In this document: piece after piece, positions 53,217 to 62,394 of the stretch
Layout: every line of letters begins with the position of its first letter
How positions within the stretch are numbered: position 1 is the first letter of the stretch
NCBI RefSeq assembly: GCF_017487405.1
Contig: NZ_CP062222.1
Location: 729,001 to 793,000 of the forward strand
Origin: Brevundimonas goettingensis
GTDB taxonomy: Bacteria; Pseudomonadota; Alphaproteobacteria; Caulobacterales; Caulobacteraceae
Direction: 5' to 3'
DNA length: 64,000 nt
Made by a program: the position numbers and the translations under genes
Notes under the pieces: model-generated
What the model was told of the DNA's origin: nothing
What the model saw: only the letters and a program-made list of their open reading frames with translations
Databases searched by the model: none

Positions 53217-53504
53217 ATGCCCTCCAATGTCATCAAGCTCAGCGAGGCCCGGTTGGGCGATCGCGGCGTCATCACCTCCGTGGGGACCCACTGCCATCAC
53301 GAGGCGGCGGAGACCGAGCTGGAGCGGCGGCTGCTGGAGCTGGGCCTGGTCGAGGGCGCGCGGATCGAGCTGATCCATCAGGGCCTGTTCGGGCGCGACC
53401 CGATCGCGGTCAAGGTCGATGACATGCGCGTGGCCCTGCGCCGCAAGGAGGCCGCCAGCCTGACGCTTAGCCTCGGCGACGACATCGCGGAAGCCGCCGA
53501 ATAA
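53217..53504 (+). CDS. feoA: FeoA-type SH3-like protein
   Basis: 95 residues with the FeoA SH3 pattern (RGVITSVG...ELERRLLELGLVEGARIELIHQG...DPIAVKVDDMRVALRRKEAASL). Cytoplasmic accessory of FeoB in ferrous-iron uptake. The TAA overlaps the feoB ATG by one base. Confidence 0.92.
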   Translation: MPSNVIKLSEARLGDRGVITSVGTHCHHEAAETELERRLLELGLVEGARIELIHQGLFGRDPIAVKVDDMRVALRRKEAASLTLSLGDDIAEAAE

Positions 53505-55414
53505 TGGATATCGCCGTACGTCCCGCCCGGGTCGCCCTGGTCGGCAATCCCAACTCGGGCAAGACCGCCCTGTTCAACGCCCTGACCGGCGCCCACCAGA
53601 AGGTCGCCAACTACGCCGGCGTCACCGTCGAGCGGAAGGAGGGGATCATCCGCTCCGCCTCGGGCCGAAGCCTGTCGGTGCTGGACCTGCCGGGCACCTA
53701 TTCCCTGCGCGCCCGCAGCCCGGACGAGGAGGTCACCCGCGACGCCGTCCTCGGCAAACTGGTCGGAGAGGCCGAACCGGACGCCATCATCTGCGTCGCC
53801 GACGCCACCAACCTGCGCCTCGTGCTGCGTCTGGTGCTGGAGCTGAAGCAGGTCGGGCGGCCGATGGTGCTGGCCCTCAACATGTACGACATCGCCCAGC
53901 GGCAGGGCCTGAGGATCGACCTGGAGAAGCTGCAGGCCGAGCTGGGCCTGCCGATCGTGACGACCGTGGCGACGCGCAAACGCGGGATCGAGGACCTGGT
54001 CGCCCAGGTCGAGAACCTGACCCTGACCGCCGCGCGGGGTGAAACCGGTGAGGGCGGCTGGCACGCCCCCGATGCGTCGGAAATCCGCGCCGCCCACCGC
54101 CGCGCCGAACAGATCATGCGCGACTGCGTGCGCCCGCCCGAGCGGCCCGACACCCTGACGGGCAAGATCGACGGGGTGTTGCTGAACCCGGTACTCGGCC
54201 TGCTGATCCTGTCGGCGATCCTGTTCGTCATGTTCCAGGCGGTCTTCACCTGGGCCGCACCCCTGATGGACGGCATCGAGGCGGGCTTCGGCCTGCTGGG
54301 AACCGCCGTCAGCGCGGTGATTCCGGACGAGGGTGCGTGGGGCCTGTTGCAGAGCCTGCTGGTCGAAGGCGTCATCGCCGGGGTCGGCAGCGTGCTCGTC
54401 TTCCTGCCCCAGATCGTGATCCTGTTCGCCTTCATCATCCTGCTGGAAGACTTCGGCTATATGGCCCGGGCCGCCTTCCTGCTGGACAGGATCATGGGCG
54501 TCGCCGGCCTGCATGGCCGGGCCTTCATCCCCCTGCTGTCCAGCGTGGCCTGCGCCATCCCGGGCGTGATGGCGGCGCGGGTGATCGAGGCCAAGCGCGA
54601 CCGGATGACCACCATCCTGATCGCCCCCCTGATGACCTGTTCGGCGCGTATTCCGGTCTACACCCTGATCATCGGGGCCTTCATTCCGCAGCAGACGGTC
54701 TGGGGCTTTCTGAGCCTGCAGGGGCTGGTGATGTTCGGCCTGTATGTGGCGGGCATCGTCTCGGCCCTGACCGTCTCTTTCGTCATTCGCAAGGTGTTCT
54801 GGCGCGGCGCGGTCGAGCCCTTCATGATGGAACTGCCGACCTACAAGGTCCCCGACGTGAAGAGCGTTCTGTTCAATCTGTGGCTTCGGGCGCGGGTCTT
54901 CATGGAGCGGGCGGCGCGGATCATCCTGCCGCTGATGGTGCTGATCTGGTTCCTGTCGACCTTCCCCTATCCGCCAGAGGGCGCGACCGGGGCGCCCATC
55001 GACTATTCCTTCGCCGGCATGATCGGGCATGCGCTCGAGCCGATCTTCCGGCCCATCGGCTTCAACTGGCAGATGGTCATCGCCCTGGTGCCCGGCATGG
55101 CCGCGCGCGAGGTCGCCGTGGCGGCCTTGGGCACGGTCTATGCCGTCGGCGACGTCGACGCCTCGGTCACTGCCCTTGAGGCCCTGCGCACGACGATCCT
55201 GGCCCAATGGTCGCTGGCGACCGGTCTCAGCTTCCTGGCCTGGTACATCTTCGCTCCCCAGTGCGTGGCGACCCTGGGCGTGGTCAAGCGCGAGACCAAC
55301 AGCTGGGGCTGGATGTGGGTGATGGTCGCCTACATGTTCGGCTTGGCCTATCTGGCCTCCTTCGTCACCTATCACGTCGCGGTCGCCCTTGGCGGCGGCG
55401 CGGTCGGGGGCTAA
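53504..55414 (+). CDS. feoB: Ferrous iron transporter FeoB
   Basis: 636 residues. G-domain motifs: GNPNSGKTALFN (G1), LDLPGTYSL (G3) and NMYD (G4), then an eight-helix membrane domain with gate motifs FLPQIVILFAFIILLEDFGYMARAAFL and TCSARIPVYTL carrying the Cys of the iron pathway. The C-terminus is shorter than in E. coli FeoB (about 770). GTP-dependent Fe(II) import; forms feoAB, without feoC. Confidence 0.95.
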   Translation: MDIAVRPARVALVGNPNSGKTALFNALTGAHQKVANYAGVTVERKEGIIRSASGRSLSVLDLPGTYSLRARSPDEEVTRDAVLGKLVGEAEPDAIICVADATNLRLVLRLVLELKQVGRPMVLALNMYDIAQRQGLRIDLEKLQAELGLPIVTTVATRKRGIEDLVAQVENLTLTAARGETGEGGWHAPDASEIRAAHRRAEQIMRDCVRPPERPDTLTGKIDGVLLNPVLGLLILSAILFVMFQAVFTWAAPLMDGIEAGFGLLGTAVSAVIPDEGAWGLLQSLLVEGVIAGVGSVLVFLPQIVILFAFIILLEDFGYMARAAFLLDRIMGVAGLHGRAFIPLLSSVACAIPGVMAARVIEAKRDRMTTILIAPLMTCSARIPVYTLIIGAFIPQQTVWGFLSLQGLVMFGLYVAGIVSALTVSFVIRKVFWRGAVEPFMMELPTYKVPDVKSVLFNLWLRARVFMERAARIILPLMVLIWFLSTFPYPPEGATGAPIDYSFAGMIGHALEPIFRPIGFNWQMVIALVPGMAAREVAVAALGTVYAVGDVDASVTALEALRTTILAQWSLATGLSFLAWYIFAPQCVATLGVVKRETNSWGWMWVMVAYMFGLAYLASFVTYHVAVALGGGAVGG

Positions 55415-55453
55415 GCCCGGAGGGCCGCGCGCGACGCGGCGCCGGATTCGTCC

Positions 55454-56209
55454 ATGCCGCTACCCGCCGTCACGGCCGTTCTGCTGGGTCTCGCCGGACT
55501 GATCATCGGCAGTTTCCTCGCGGCCGTCAGCGTGCGCCTGCCGCGGGAAGAGGACGTGGTGGCGGGGCGGTCGCGGTGCATGAGCTGCCGCCAGCCGCTC
55601 AAGCCCTGGCAGATGGTCCCCGTGTTCAGCTGGCTGATTCTGCGCGGCCGCTGCGGCCAGTGCGGGGCGGGGATCTCGGGCCGATATATCCTGATCGAAC
55701 TCGCGGCGGGCGGCGTCGGGGTCTGGGGCGCGCTGAACGGCCAGTCCTGGCTGATGATCGGGGCGACGGCCCTGCTGGGCTGGCAACTGCTGCTGATCGC
55801 CATCATCGACGCCGAGAATTTCTGGCTGCCCGACGTCCTGACGATGCCGCTGATCGGTACGGGACTGATCGCCTCGGGCCTTCTAGCGGGGGGGCTGCCC
55901 TGGAACCAGATCGTCGGCGCCGTCGCCGGTTTCGGTCTGCTCTGGCTGCTGGCCTGGCTGTATCGCCGGGTGCGCGGGCGTGAAGGCCTGGGCGGGGGCG
56001 ATCCGATCCTGTTCGGGGCCACGGGCGCCTGGGTCGGCTGGACCGGCCTGCCCAGCGTCCTGCTGTGGGCCAGCGTCGTCGGACTGAGCCTGGTGCTGGC
56101 CCGGCTGCTGCTCCGGCATTCCGTGCGGGGCGCGGACCGGATGCCGTTCGGAACCTTCCTGGCCATCGGCGCCTGGCTGACCTGGCTGTACGGTCCGCTG
56201 GGGCTCTAG
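55454..56209 (+). CDS. Prepilin peptidase / N-methyltransferase (A24)
   Basis: 251 residues, multi-pass. Full-length type with the cytoplasmic zinc motif CMSC...CGQC (C42, C45, C67, C70), so it should both cleave and N-methylate. The two catalytic aspartates lie in IIDAENFWLPD and GLGGGDPILFG. Processes type IV/Tad pilins or type II secretion pseudopilins. No pilus or secretion genes are adjacent. Confidence 0.9.
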   Translation: MPLPAVTAVLLGLAGLIIGSFLAAVSVRLPREEDVVAGRSRCMSCRQPLKPWQMVPVFSWLILRGRCGQCGAGISGRYILIELAAGGVGVWGALNGQSWLMIGATALLGWQLLLIAIIDAENFWLPDVLTMPLIGTGLIASGLLAGGLPWNQIVGAVAGFGLLWLLAWLYRRVRGREGLGGGDPILFGATGAWVGWTGLPSVLLWASVVGLSLVLARLLLRHSVRGADRMPFGTFLAIGAWLTWLYGPLGL

Positions 56210-56218
56210 CGGCCCGGA

Positions 56219-56851
56219 TCAGCGTCCCGTGACGATCTTCACGACGATATGGCCCGTGGTGTCGATGATGGCGTCGGGCGGGGTGTCGCCGCGCTTGAGC
56301 AGCTCGAAGCCGTCAGCCATGGCCTCGACCAGGTTGGCGACCTGATAGGACGTCAGCCGCGGGTCCAGCCCCTTGGCGTGATAGCCGGTGGCGTGGGCTT
56401 GGGCGATGCGGCGTTCGAAGGCGAGGTGGACACGGCGCAGGCGCTTGACCCGGCTCTCGATGAAGCCCGCCTCGCCCTTGTCCGCCAGCATATGTTCGAT
56501 GCGCAGCACCGGGCCGTGCTCGTGCCAGAAGGCGAGGACGTCGACCACATAGGCGCGGGCGGCGTTGAACGCCTGTTCGCCCGACCAGTCGCCGTCCAGA
56601 TGGCGGGCCAGAACCTGGAAGTCGGTGGCGCAATCCTCACACAGCGCCAGGACCGGCTCTTCGACAGTCTTGAAATAGGTGTAGAAATTCGACGGCGACA
56701 GACCGGCCTCGGCGGCGACGTCAGCGACCCGGATCTCGCCCAGATGCCGGCTGTCGAGCAGGCGGCGCGTGGCGGACAGGATGGAAGCTCGGGTCCGGCC
56801 GCCGCGGGCGCCGATCCGGTGTCCGAGCTTGTTGATGTTGGTCGGGGCCAT
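56219..56851 (-). CDS. TetR-family transcriptional regulator
   Basis: 210 residues. N-terminal TetR HTH (ILSATRRLLDSRHLGEIRVADVAAEAGLSPSNFYTYFKTVEEPVLAL) and a helical ligand domain with TSYQVANLVEAMADGF. Converges with the prepilin peptidase gene. The effector is unknown. A long 251-base gap with no strong signals separates it from the next gene. Confidence 0.88.
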   Translation of the reverse strand: MAPTNINKLGHRIGARGGRTRASILSATRRLLDSRHLGEIRVADVAAEAGLSPSNFYTYFKTVEEPVLALCEDCATDFQVLARHLDGDWSGEQAFNAARAYVVDVLAFWHEHGPVLRIEHMLADKGEAGFIESRVKRLRRVHLAFERRIAQAHATGYHAKGLDPRLTSYQVANLVEAMADGFELLKRGDTPPDAIIDTTGHIVVKIVTGR

Positions 56852-57102
56852 GGGGAAGTGTCGTCCGGCGGGGCGCGTTCGCTCTCAGTCCGAGCGAGGG
56901 GGAGGAAATGGGCCGTTTCCGGACCATCCATTCGTTTCGCCAGATTTGAAGCGGCGCGTCAACGCGCGGCACGCTGGGAGGTTGCGTCAGCGCTGACACC
57001 GGTCCCAGATATTTACGGCTTGGTAACGGGTGCGGACCGGCGCTATCGTGCCCGCTGTCTCCGGCGGCGACCTCGCCGTTTGCGCTCCAAAGAGGCTGAG
57101 CG

Positions 57103-57294
57103 ATGGATCTGCCCGTCGATACCGCCCTGTCCTATTCCATCCAGCCCGAGGACGCGGGTTCGCCCGGCGTCGGGCCCTGGGTCTGGACGGTGATCGACGA
57201 GGACGGCCGCAAGATCGTCACGGGCCTGGCGCCGAACCAGGACCTGGCCCAGACCCAGGCCCGCAACGCGATCACCGACCGGTCCCAGTCCTAG
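57103..57294 (+). CDS. Small hypothetical protein
   Basis: 63 residues, MDLPVDTALSYSIQPEDAG...GPWVWTVIDEDGRKIVTGLAPNQDLAQTQARNAITDRSQS, with GAGG upstream and strong GC third-position bias. Resembles short conserved Caulobacteraceae proteins; no known domain. Cytoplasmic by sequence. Confidence 0.7.
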   Translation: MDLPVDTALSYSIQPEDAGSPGVGPWVWTVIDEDGRKIVTGLAPNQDLAQTQARNAITDRSQS

Positions 57295-57319
57295 GTCGGG
57301 TTGGTCTCAGGCCGGCCGC

Positions 57320-59130
57320 TCAGGCCGGATTGGCGGCCCGGCGCTGAAGCTCGTCAGCACGACGTTCCAGTTCGTCGGCCCGACCGGGCAGGGTGCGCGA
57401 CAGCTCCTGCAACTGCTCGTCGGTGACGGTGCGGCCCTGTTCGCGGGCCTCGGCGATCTGGCGGGCGCGATAGGCGGGATCGCGCAGGCGGGCGGCTTCT
57501 GCACGCATCTGATCGGCGCCGTTGTGCATCTGGCGGGCGCCGGCGCCCATCTGGACGCGGGCGTCGGCGCGGGCGCGGGTGGCCTGTTGGCGGGCGACCT
57601 CGGCTTGGGCCCGGGCCTGATCGGCCTGAACGCGAGCGGCGTCGGCGCGGACGCGAGCCTCAGCCCGGGGCGCGGCGCTGGCGCGGGCGTCGGCCATGGC
57701 TCGGGACCGCGCCTGGGCGGCTTCGGCGCGGGCGGAGGCGGCGGCCTGACGGGCGACATTGGCCTGTTGGCGAGCCTCGGCGGCCTGGGCGCGGGCCGCA
57801 GCGGCGGCGCGTTGCTCCTCGGGCGTGGCCTCGCGGGTGACCGAATAGCCGTTGCCGTAGCTGTAGGTGATCGTCCGGGGCGGCGCGGGGGCACCGGCGG
57901 AGCAGGCGGGGCGGGCATGGACACAGGGGCGGGCGGCGCCGGCGGGGCCGGAGGCGCGCTCATCGACCACTCGTCGGACGCAGCCGGAGCCGGGGGCGGC
58001 GCCGGAGGAGCCGGCGGCGCGGGCGGGGCGGGCAAGGCGTCGTCCTGATCCGACCATGAGGTCAGAGGCGCGAGCGGGGCGAGGGGCGCGACGACGGCGC
58101 TCATGGCGGGCAGGGCCGGGATGGGCGGCAGGGGCGGAGCTTCGAAGCCGTGCTCGCGCAGTTCGAGCGCGGCGAGCGGGGTGGCGACCGCGGCGAGGGC
58201 GGCGACGGTCAGGGCGACGGTCAGGGGGCGGCGGCGGTTGGGCGAGGCGCTCATGATGCAGGCGATCCTTCTTTTGAGAGTGCGGGTGTTCGCGGCCATG
58301 GGGGTGGCGGCGTGCGAGAGAGAGGGCGGGCAGGCCGCGAGCCGGACGAGGGCGCGGGCATAGGTCGGGGCGTCGACGGTGCGCAGGGCTTCGGCGTCGG
58401 CGGCTTCTTCCGAGCGGGCGGCGAGGACGGCGTGCAGCCGCCAGACCAGGGGGTTGAACCAGAACAGGGCCAGCGCCAGCCGCGACAGGATCAGGAAGAC
58501 CCAGTCGCGCCGCTTCAGATGCGCCAGCTCGTGGGCGAGCACGGCGGGGGCGGTCTCGGCGGCGGCGAGACTGGCCGGATCGACGATGATCACGCCCGGC
58601 GAGACGCCCCAGCTGAGTGGGCTGGACAGGCGGTCACTGCTGACCAGGCGCGGGCGCGGGGCGGGCGACAGGCGGGCCAGGGGCGTCAGCCAGGACGGGG
58701 CGGTGACCGCGCGGCCCTCGCGGGTCCAGCGGTCGAGCGTGGCCAGACCCAGCAGGAAACGGCCCGCGACGGCCAGGACGCCCAGGATCCAGATCACGGC
58801 GGCGATCAGGCCTGCGATCTGAGCGGGCGAAGGCGCGGGCAGGGCGCCCGACACCTCGACGCCCGCGACCGGACCGATGTCTCCGGCCCAGAATGCCGCC
58901 GGGAGAGCGGAGGGGGACGGGGCGGGCGCGGCGGACGCCGGAAGGATGGCCAGTTGCAGCGACGGCATGAGGGCGGCGATCACCGGCAGGGCCAGCAGGA
59001 CGCAGACGGTGGCGCGCAGGATGTCGACCCGATCGGCGGCCCGGCCCGCGACCCAGTGGGCGGCGGCCAGACCGGCCCCGGCGACGAGGCTGGACTTGAT
59101 CAGCAGGGACAGGAACAGGGCGAGGGTCAT
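57320..59130 (-). CDS. M56/BlaR1-type membrane metalloprotease with frameshifted C-terminus
   Basis: Starts MTLALFLSLLIKSSLVAG; four predicted helices and the zinc motif HELAH (H200, E201, H204) of M56 sensor proteases. A very Pro/Ala-rich linker follows. At a run of five G (57887-57891, five C in the coding strand) the frame changes; one more C would continue as PPRTITYSYGNGYSVTREATPEEQ with a long Ala/Arg-rich coiled coil to 57320 (about 603 residues). Unrepaired, the frame runs to 57307 with unlikely sequence. Its ATG overlaps the blaI-type stop. Probably activates or cleaves its BlaI partner on signal. Confidence 0.78.
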
Positions 59131-59510
59131 TCGCGGCCTCCCTTCCTTTCGGTGGCGTCGTCGATGGCGCGCTCGAGGGCGGCGGCCTCCTCGGGCGTCA
59201 GCCGCTGGCCGAGACCCAGCAGGGCCGTAGCGGCGCTGGCCGCCGAACCGGCGAAGAAGGTGTCGATCATCTTCTGCAGGGCGCCGGCGGCGACCGTGTC
59301 GGTGCGCGGGACGGGGCGGTAGCTGACGCCGCCGGAGGTCTGGGTCCGGGCGACGAGACCCTTGGTCTCCAGCCGCGCCAGCAGGGTGCGGACGGCGGAA
59401 TCGCTGATCGGGTCGGCCAGGGCGTCGCGCACATCGGCGACCGCGCCCGACTCCAGCCGACACAGTGTTTCAAACACCTCGCGTTCCCGCCGGGGAAGGG
59501 ACTCGATCAT
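59127..59510 (-). CDS. BlaI/MecI/CopY-family repressor
   Basis: 127 residues. Winged helix of the BlaI family (LPRREREVFETLCRLESGAVADVRDALADPISDSAVRTLLARLETKGLVART) and a dimerisation tail (TPEEAAALERAIDDATERK). Its stop overlaps the M56 start (ATGA), the normal blaI-blaR order. A 28-base dyad just upstream is the expected operator. Controls itself, M56 and probably a nearby target. Confidence 0.92.
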   Translation of the reverse strand: MIESLPRREREVFETLCRLESGAVADVRDALADPISDSAVRTLLARLETKGLVARTQTSGGVSYRPVPRTDTVAAGALQKMIDTFFAGSAASAATALLGLGQRLTPEEAAALERAIDDATERKGGRE

Positions 59511-59533
59511 GACAACTCCTCGCGCATCGCGAC

Positions 59534-59561
59534 GCTACGTTTGTAGCGCTACATGCGTAGC
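59534..59561. promoter_or_regulatory. Operator dyad of the BlaI-type repressor
   Basis: Near-perfect 28-base palindrome, GCTACG-N2-TGTAGC then GCTACA-N2-CGTAGC, with the central TGTAGCGCTACA typical of BlaI-like TACA/TGTA operators, 24-51 bases upstream of the repressor gene. Position and symmetry make this the likely autoregulatory site. Confidence 0.7.
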
Positions 59562-59790
59562 GAATTGGGTCGGGATTGAGGCGGCGACATGAACTCGCCG
59601 TAGGGTCGGCGAAGTTCTGGATATACCTCGCTTTCCCTGCACGGGCGCCGTCGGGGAAGCGGCGCGGTCAGAGGGCGGGGGAGGCTCCGCCATGTATCAA
59701 AACCGACATGATCGGGACATGCAGGCGTCACCTGCAGTACATTTCCGCGTCACGCAGAATACATTTTGCTGTCTTTGAGCTGTGAACTGA

Positions 59791-59816
59791 CCAAAACAAT
59801 TCCGCCCTAGTTTTGG
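59791..59816. promoter_or_regulatory. Inverted repeat before the TonB-dependent receptor
   Basis: CCAAAAC-N12-GTTTTGG, 22 bases upstream of the receptor start, in an AT-richer leader. It could be an operator or a leader hairpin. The rest of the 328-base gap (from 59511) contains the BlaI-type operator and no visible gene. Confidence 0.4.
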
Positions 59817-59838
59817 CGTCCTCACTCAGGGGACAATA

Positions 59839-62163
59839 ATGAACCGCCAAAAACATCTGCGCCTCCGGCTTCTGCTGGGGAGCGCTATCATGGCTGCCGC
59901 TATTCCGGCCTTCGCCCAGGCCCAGACCGCTCCCGCCGCCACGGAAGAGCAATCGACGGCCCTGGACGACATCGTCGTCACCGCGACGAAGCGCGAAACC
60001 AACCTGCAGGACACCCCGATCTCGATCTCGGTGGTCAACTCCGAGGCGCTGGCCGACCGTCACGTGCAGAGCCTGATGGACCTCGCCGACGGCGCCGTAC
60101 CCTCGCTGCGCGTCCAAACCTTCGAAGCCCGCCAGTCGGCCCTGACCATCGGCATCCGCGGCATCGTGCCCAACGACGCCAACCAGCCCGCCCGTGAACA
60201 GGGCGTCGGCGTCTACGTCGATGGCGTCTATCTGGCCCGCCAGCACGGCCTCGGCGCCGCCCTGCTCGACATCGAACGCGTCGAAGTCCTGAAGGGCCCG
60301 CAAGGCACCCTGTTCGGCCGCAACACCGAGGGCGGCGCGCTCTCGATGGTGACGCGCAAGCCGACCGGCATCTTCGACATGCGCGCGGTCGCCGGCGTCG
60401 GCAACTACGGCTCGTACAACTCCGAACTGCACGTCAACTTCCCGGCCTTCAACGACTTCGCCTTCAAGGTCGACGGCGTGATCTCGGTCCAGGGTCCGAT
60501 CACCAAGAACCCGCTGCCGGGCCAGACCGGCTTCGGCGAATATGACCGCCGCGGCCTGCGCATCCAGACGCGCTGGACCCCGACCAGCAACTTCACGGCC
60601 GACCTGGCCGCCGACATCGGCAAGGACAAGAACACCCCGTTCTACAGCCAGCTGCTGAACTTCAACCCGAACAACCTGACCGTGGTGCCGTTCACCTCGG
60701 CCACCGTTCCGTCAGGCTCGATCCGCGCCCTGGCCCCGATCGTCCAGGTCAACGGCACCAGCGTGATGCGCGTCGCCGACATCGGCGTGCCGCAGCAGTA
60801 CAGCGTCGACGACACCCGCGGCGCCGATCTGCACCTGTCCTACCACCCGAACGACAGCGTCGAGATCCGCTCGATCACCGCCTACCGTGAAGTCGACGTC
60901 GAGCAGTACGACAACATCGCCGGCGCTCACCGTCCGCCGATCGTCGGCCCGAACACCAACTTCAGCCGCTACTCCCTGGCCGGCTTCTGGCAGCACCAGT
61001 TCAGCCAGGAGCTCCAGGCAGTCGGTTCGCTGGGCGACAGCATCGACTACGTCGCCGGCCTGTTCTACTTCAAGGAAACCGTCTCGGACGACGCGGCGAC
61101 CCCGTCGACCAACCGCTGGAACGCCGACGGCACAGGCTACACGATCAACGATCCGACCCCGACCATCCGAGGCTTCCGCTCGATCGACCGCGCCTCGACC
61201 GCCCATTCGGAATCCAAGGCCATCTACGGTCAGGCGACCTGGACCCCGGCCAGCATGGCCTCCCTGCACCTGACGGTGGGCGGCCGCTACACCTGGGATG
61301 ACAAGGACGGCATCCTGTACATGGTCAACAACGCCGCGACGAACTTCACGTTCGACTCCTCGGTGGACCGTTTCGACCCGATGGTCACCCTGGCCTATGA
61401 CGTGTCGGATCAGGTCAACGTCTACGCCAAATACTCGACCGGCTACCGCGCCGGCGGCGCCTCCTCGCGCTCGCTGACCTACCGCTCGTTCGATCCGGAA
61501 GAGGTCAAGGCGTACGAAGTCGGCGTGAAGAGCGACCTGCTCGACAACCGCCTGCGCCTGAACGCCGCCGTCTATGCGATGGACCGTACGGACAGCCAGA
61601 TCGACTTCAGCCTAGTCACCGTCGTCGGCGCCTCGACCCGGAACACCCTGGAAACGATCAACGCCCCTGGCACCACGACCATCCGCGGCGCCGAGCTGGA
61701 AGGTCAGTTCCAGGCCACCGAGAACCTGCGTCTGTCGGCCTCCTACGCCTATACCGACGCCAAGATCCCGGACACGGTGAACCCGTTCAACAACGTCCTG
61801 CAGAAGGTGTTCATCGCCTATACGCCGGAAAACGCTTTCAGCGTCGCCGCCGACTTCGACACCCCGTTGATGGGCGCGACCTTCAAGGCTCACCTGGACG
61901 TCAACTACGCCGACGCCACCCAGAGCTTCGACCAGTTCGCGATCACCAACGACCAGTCGCTGATCGTGAACGGCCGCGTCGCCATCACCGACATCCAGAC
62001 GGCGCCCGGCGCGCCCTCGCTGGAAGTCTCGGTCTGGTCGCGCAACCTGCTGGACGAGCAGTACGTCTACCGTCGTGACCCCTCGAACCGGGCCACCATC
62101 GGCGACTACGGCAACTTCAACACCCCGCGCACATTCGGCATCCAGCTGACGGCGAAATACTAG
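59839..62163 (+). CDS. TonB-dependent outer-membrane receptor
   Basis: 774 residues with a signal peptide ending in FAQAQ. TonB box and plug start are visible (LDDIVVTATKRETNLQDTPISISVV); the plug continues to LKGPQGTLFGRNTEGGALSMVTRKP; a 22-strand barrel ends with FGIQLTAKY (terminal aromatic). Probable ligand class (siderophore, vitamin or carbohydrate) is not evident. Depends on a TonB protein; the TonB-like gene in this window is disrupted, so another copy must serve. Confidence 0.94.
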   Translation: MNRQKHLRLRLLLGSAIMAAAIPAFAQAQTAPAATEEQSTALDDIVVTATKRETNLQDTPISISVVNSEALADRHVQSLMDLADGAVPSLRVQTFEARQSALTIGIRGIVPNDANQPAREQGVGVYVDGVYLARQHGLGAALLDIERVEVLKGPQGTLFGRNTEGGALSMVTRKPTGIFDMRAVAGVGNYGSYNSELHVNFPAFNDFAFKVDGVISVQGPITKNPLPGQTGFGEYDRRGLRIQTRWTPTSNFTADLAADIGKDKNTPFYSQLLNFNPNNLTVVPFTSATVPSGSIRALAPIVQVNGTSVMRVADIGVPQQYSVDDTRGADLHLSYHPNDSVEIRSITAYREVDVEQYDNIAGAHRPPIVGPNTNFSRYSLAGFWQHQFSQELQAVGSLGDSIDYVAGLFYFKETVSDDAATPSTNRWNADGTGYTINDPTPTIRGFRSIDRASTAHSESKAIYGQATWTPASMASLHLTVGGRYTWDDKDGILYMVNNAATNFTFDSSVDRFDPMVTLAYDVSDQVNVYAKYSTGYRAGGASSRSLTYRSFDPEEVKAYEVGVKSDLLDNRLRLNAAVYAMDRTDSQIDFSLVTVVGASTRNTLETINAPGTTTIRGAELEGQFQATENLRLSASYAYTDAKIPDTVNPFNNVLQKVFIAYTPENAFSVAADFDTPLMGATFKAHLDVNYADATQSFDQFAITNDQSLIVNGRVAITDIQTAPGAPSLEVSVWSRNLLDEQYVYRRDPSNRATIGDYGNFNTPRTFGIQLTAKY

Positions 62164-62208
62164 GACCGGGCAGGGCGGCCCCCAGGTCCGCCTCTCCTCG
62201 ATCTCCCG

Positions 62209-62239
62209 CCCCTCCGTCGCTCCAGCGGCGGAGGGGTTT
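62209..62239 (+). terminator. Terminator of the TonB-dependent receptor gene
   Basis: Twelve-base stem (CCCCTCCGTCGC / GCGGCGGAGGGG, one G-U pair) with a TCCA loop, then TTT. Confidence 0.75.
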
Positions 62240-62394
62240 GCCGTTTTGGTCGCGATCGCGTGATGGCTGCATCGCGAATTTTCTGATCATTATTGGATAT
62301 TGTGTGGAGGTTTACGGGCGTTTCGATGGACGAATCATCCTTTCGCTGGACGCCGGAACGCGCGCGCGCGATGGGCGGGGCCTGAGGAGATCCC

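Noticed and set aside
56852..57102. Possible gene or RNA in the 251-base gap before the 63-residue protein
   Set aside because: No frame with a ribosome-binding site and no stable terminator hairpin with a U tract was found.
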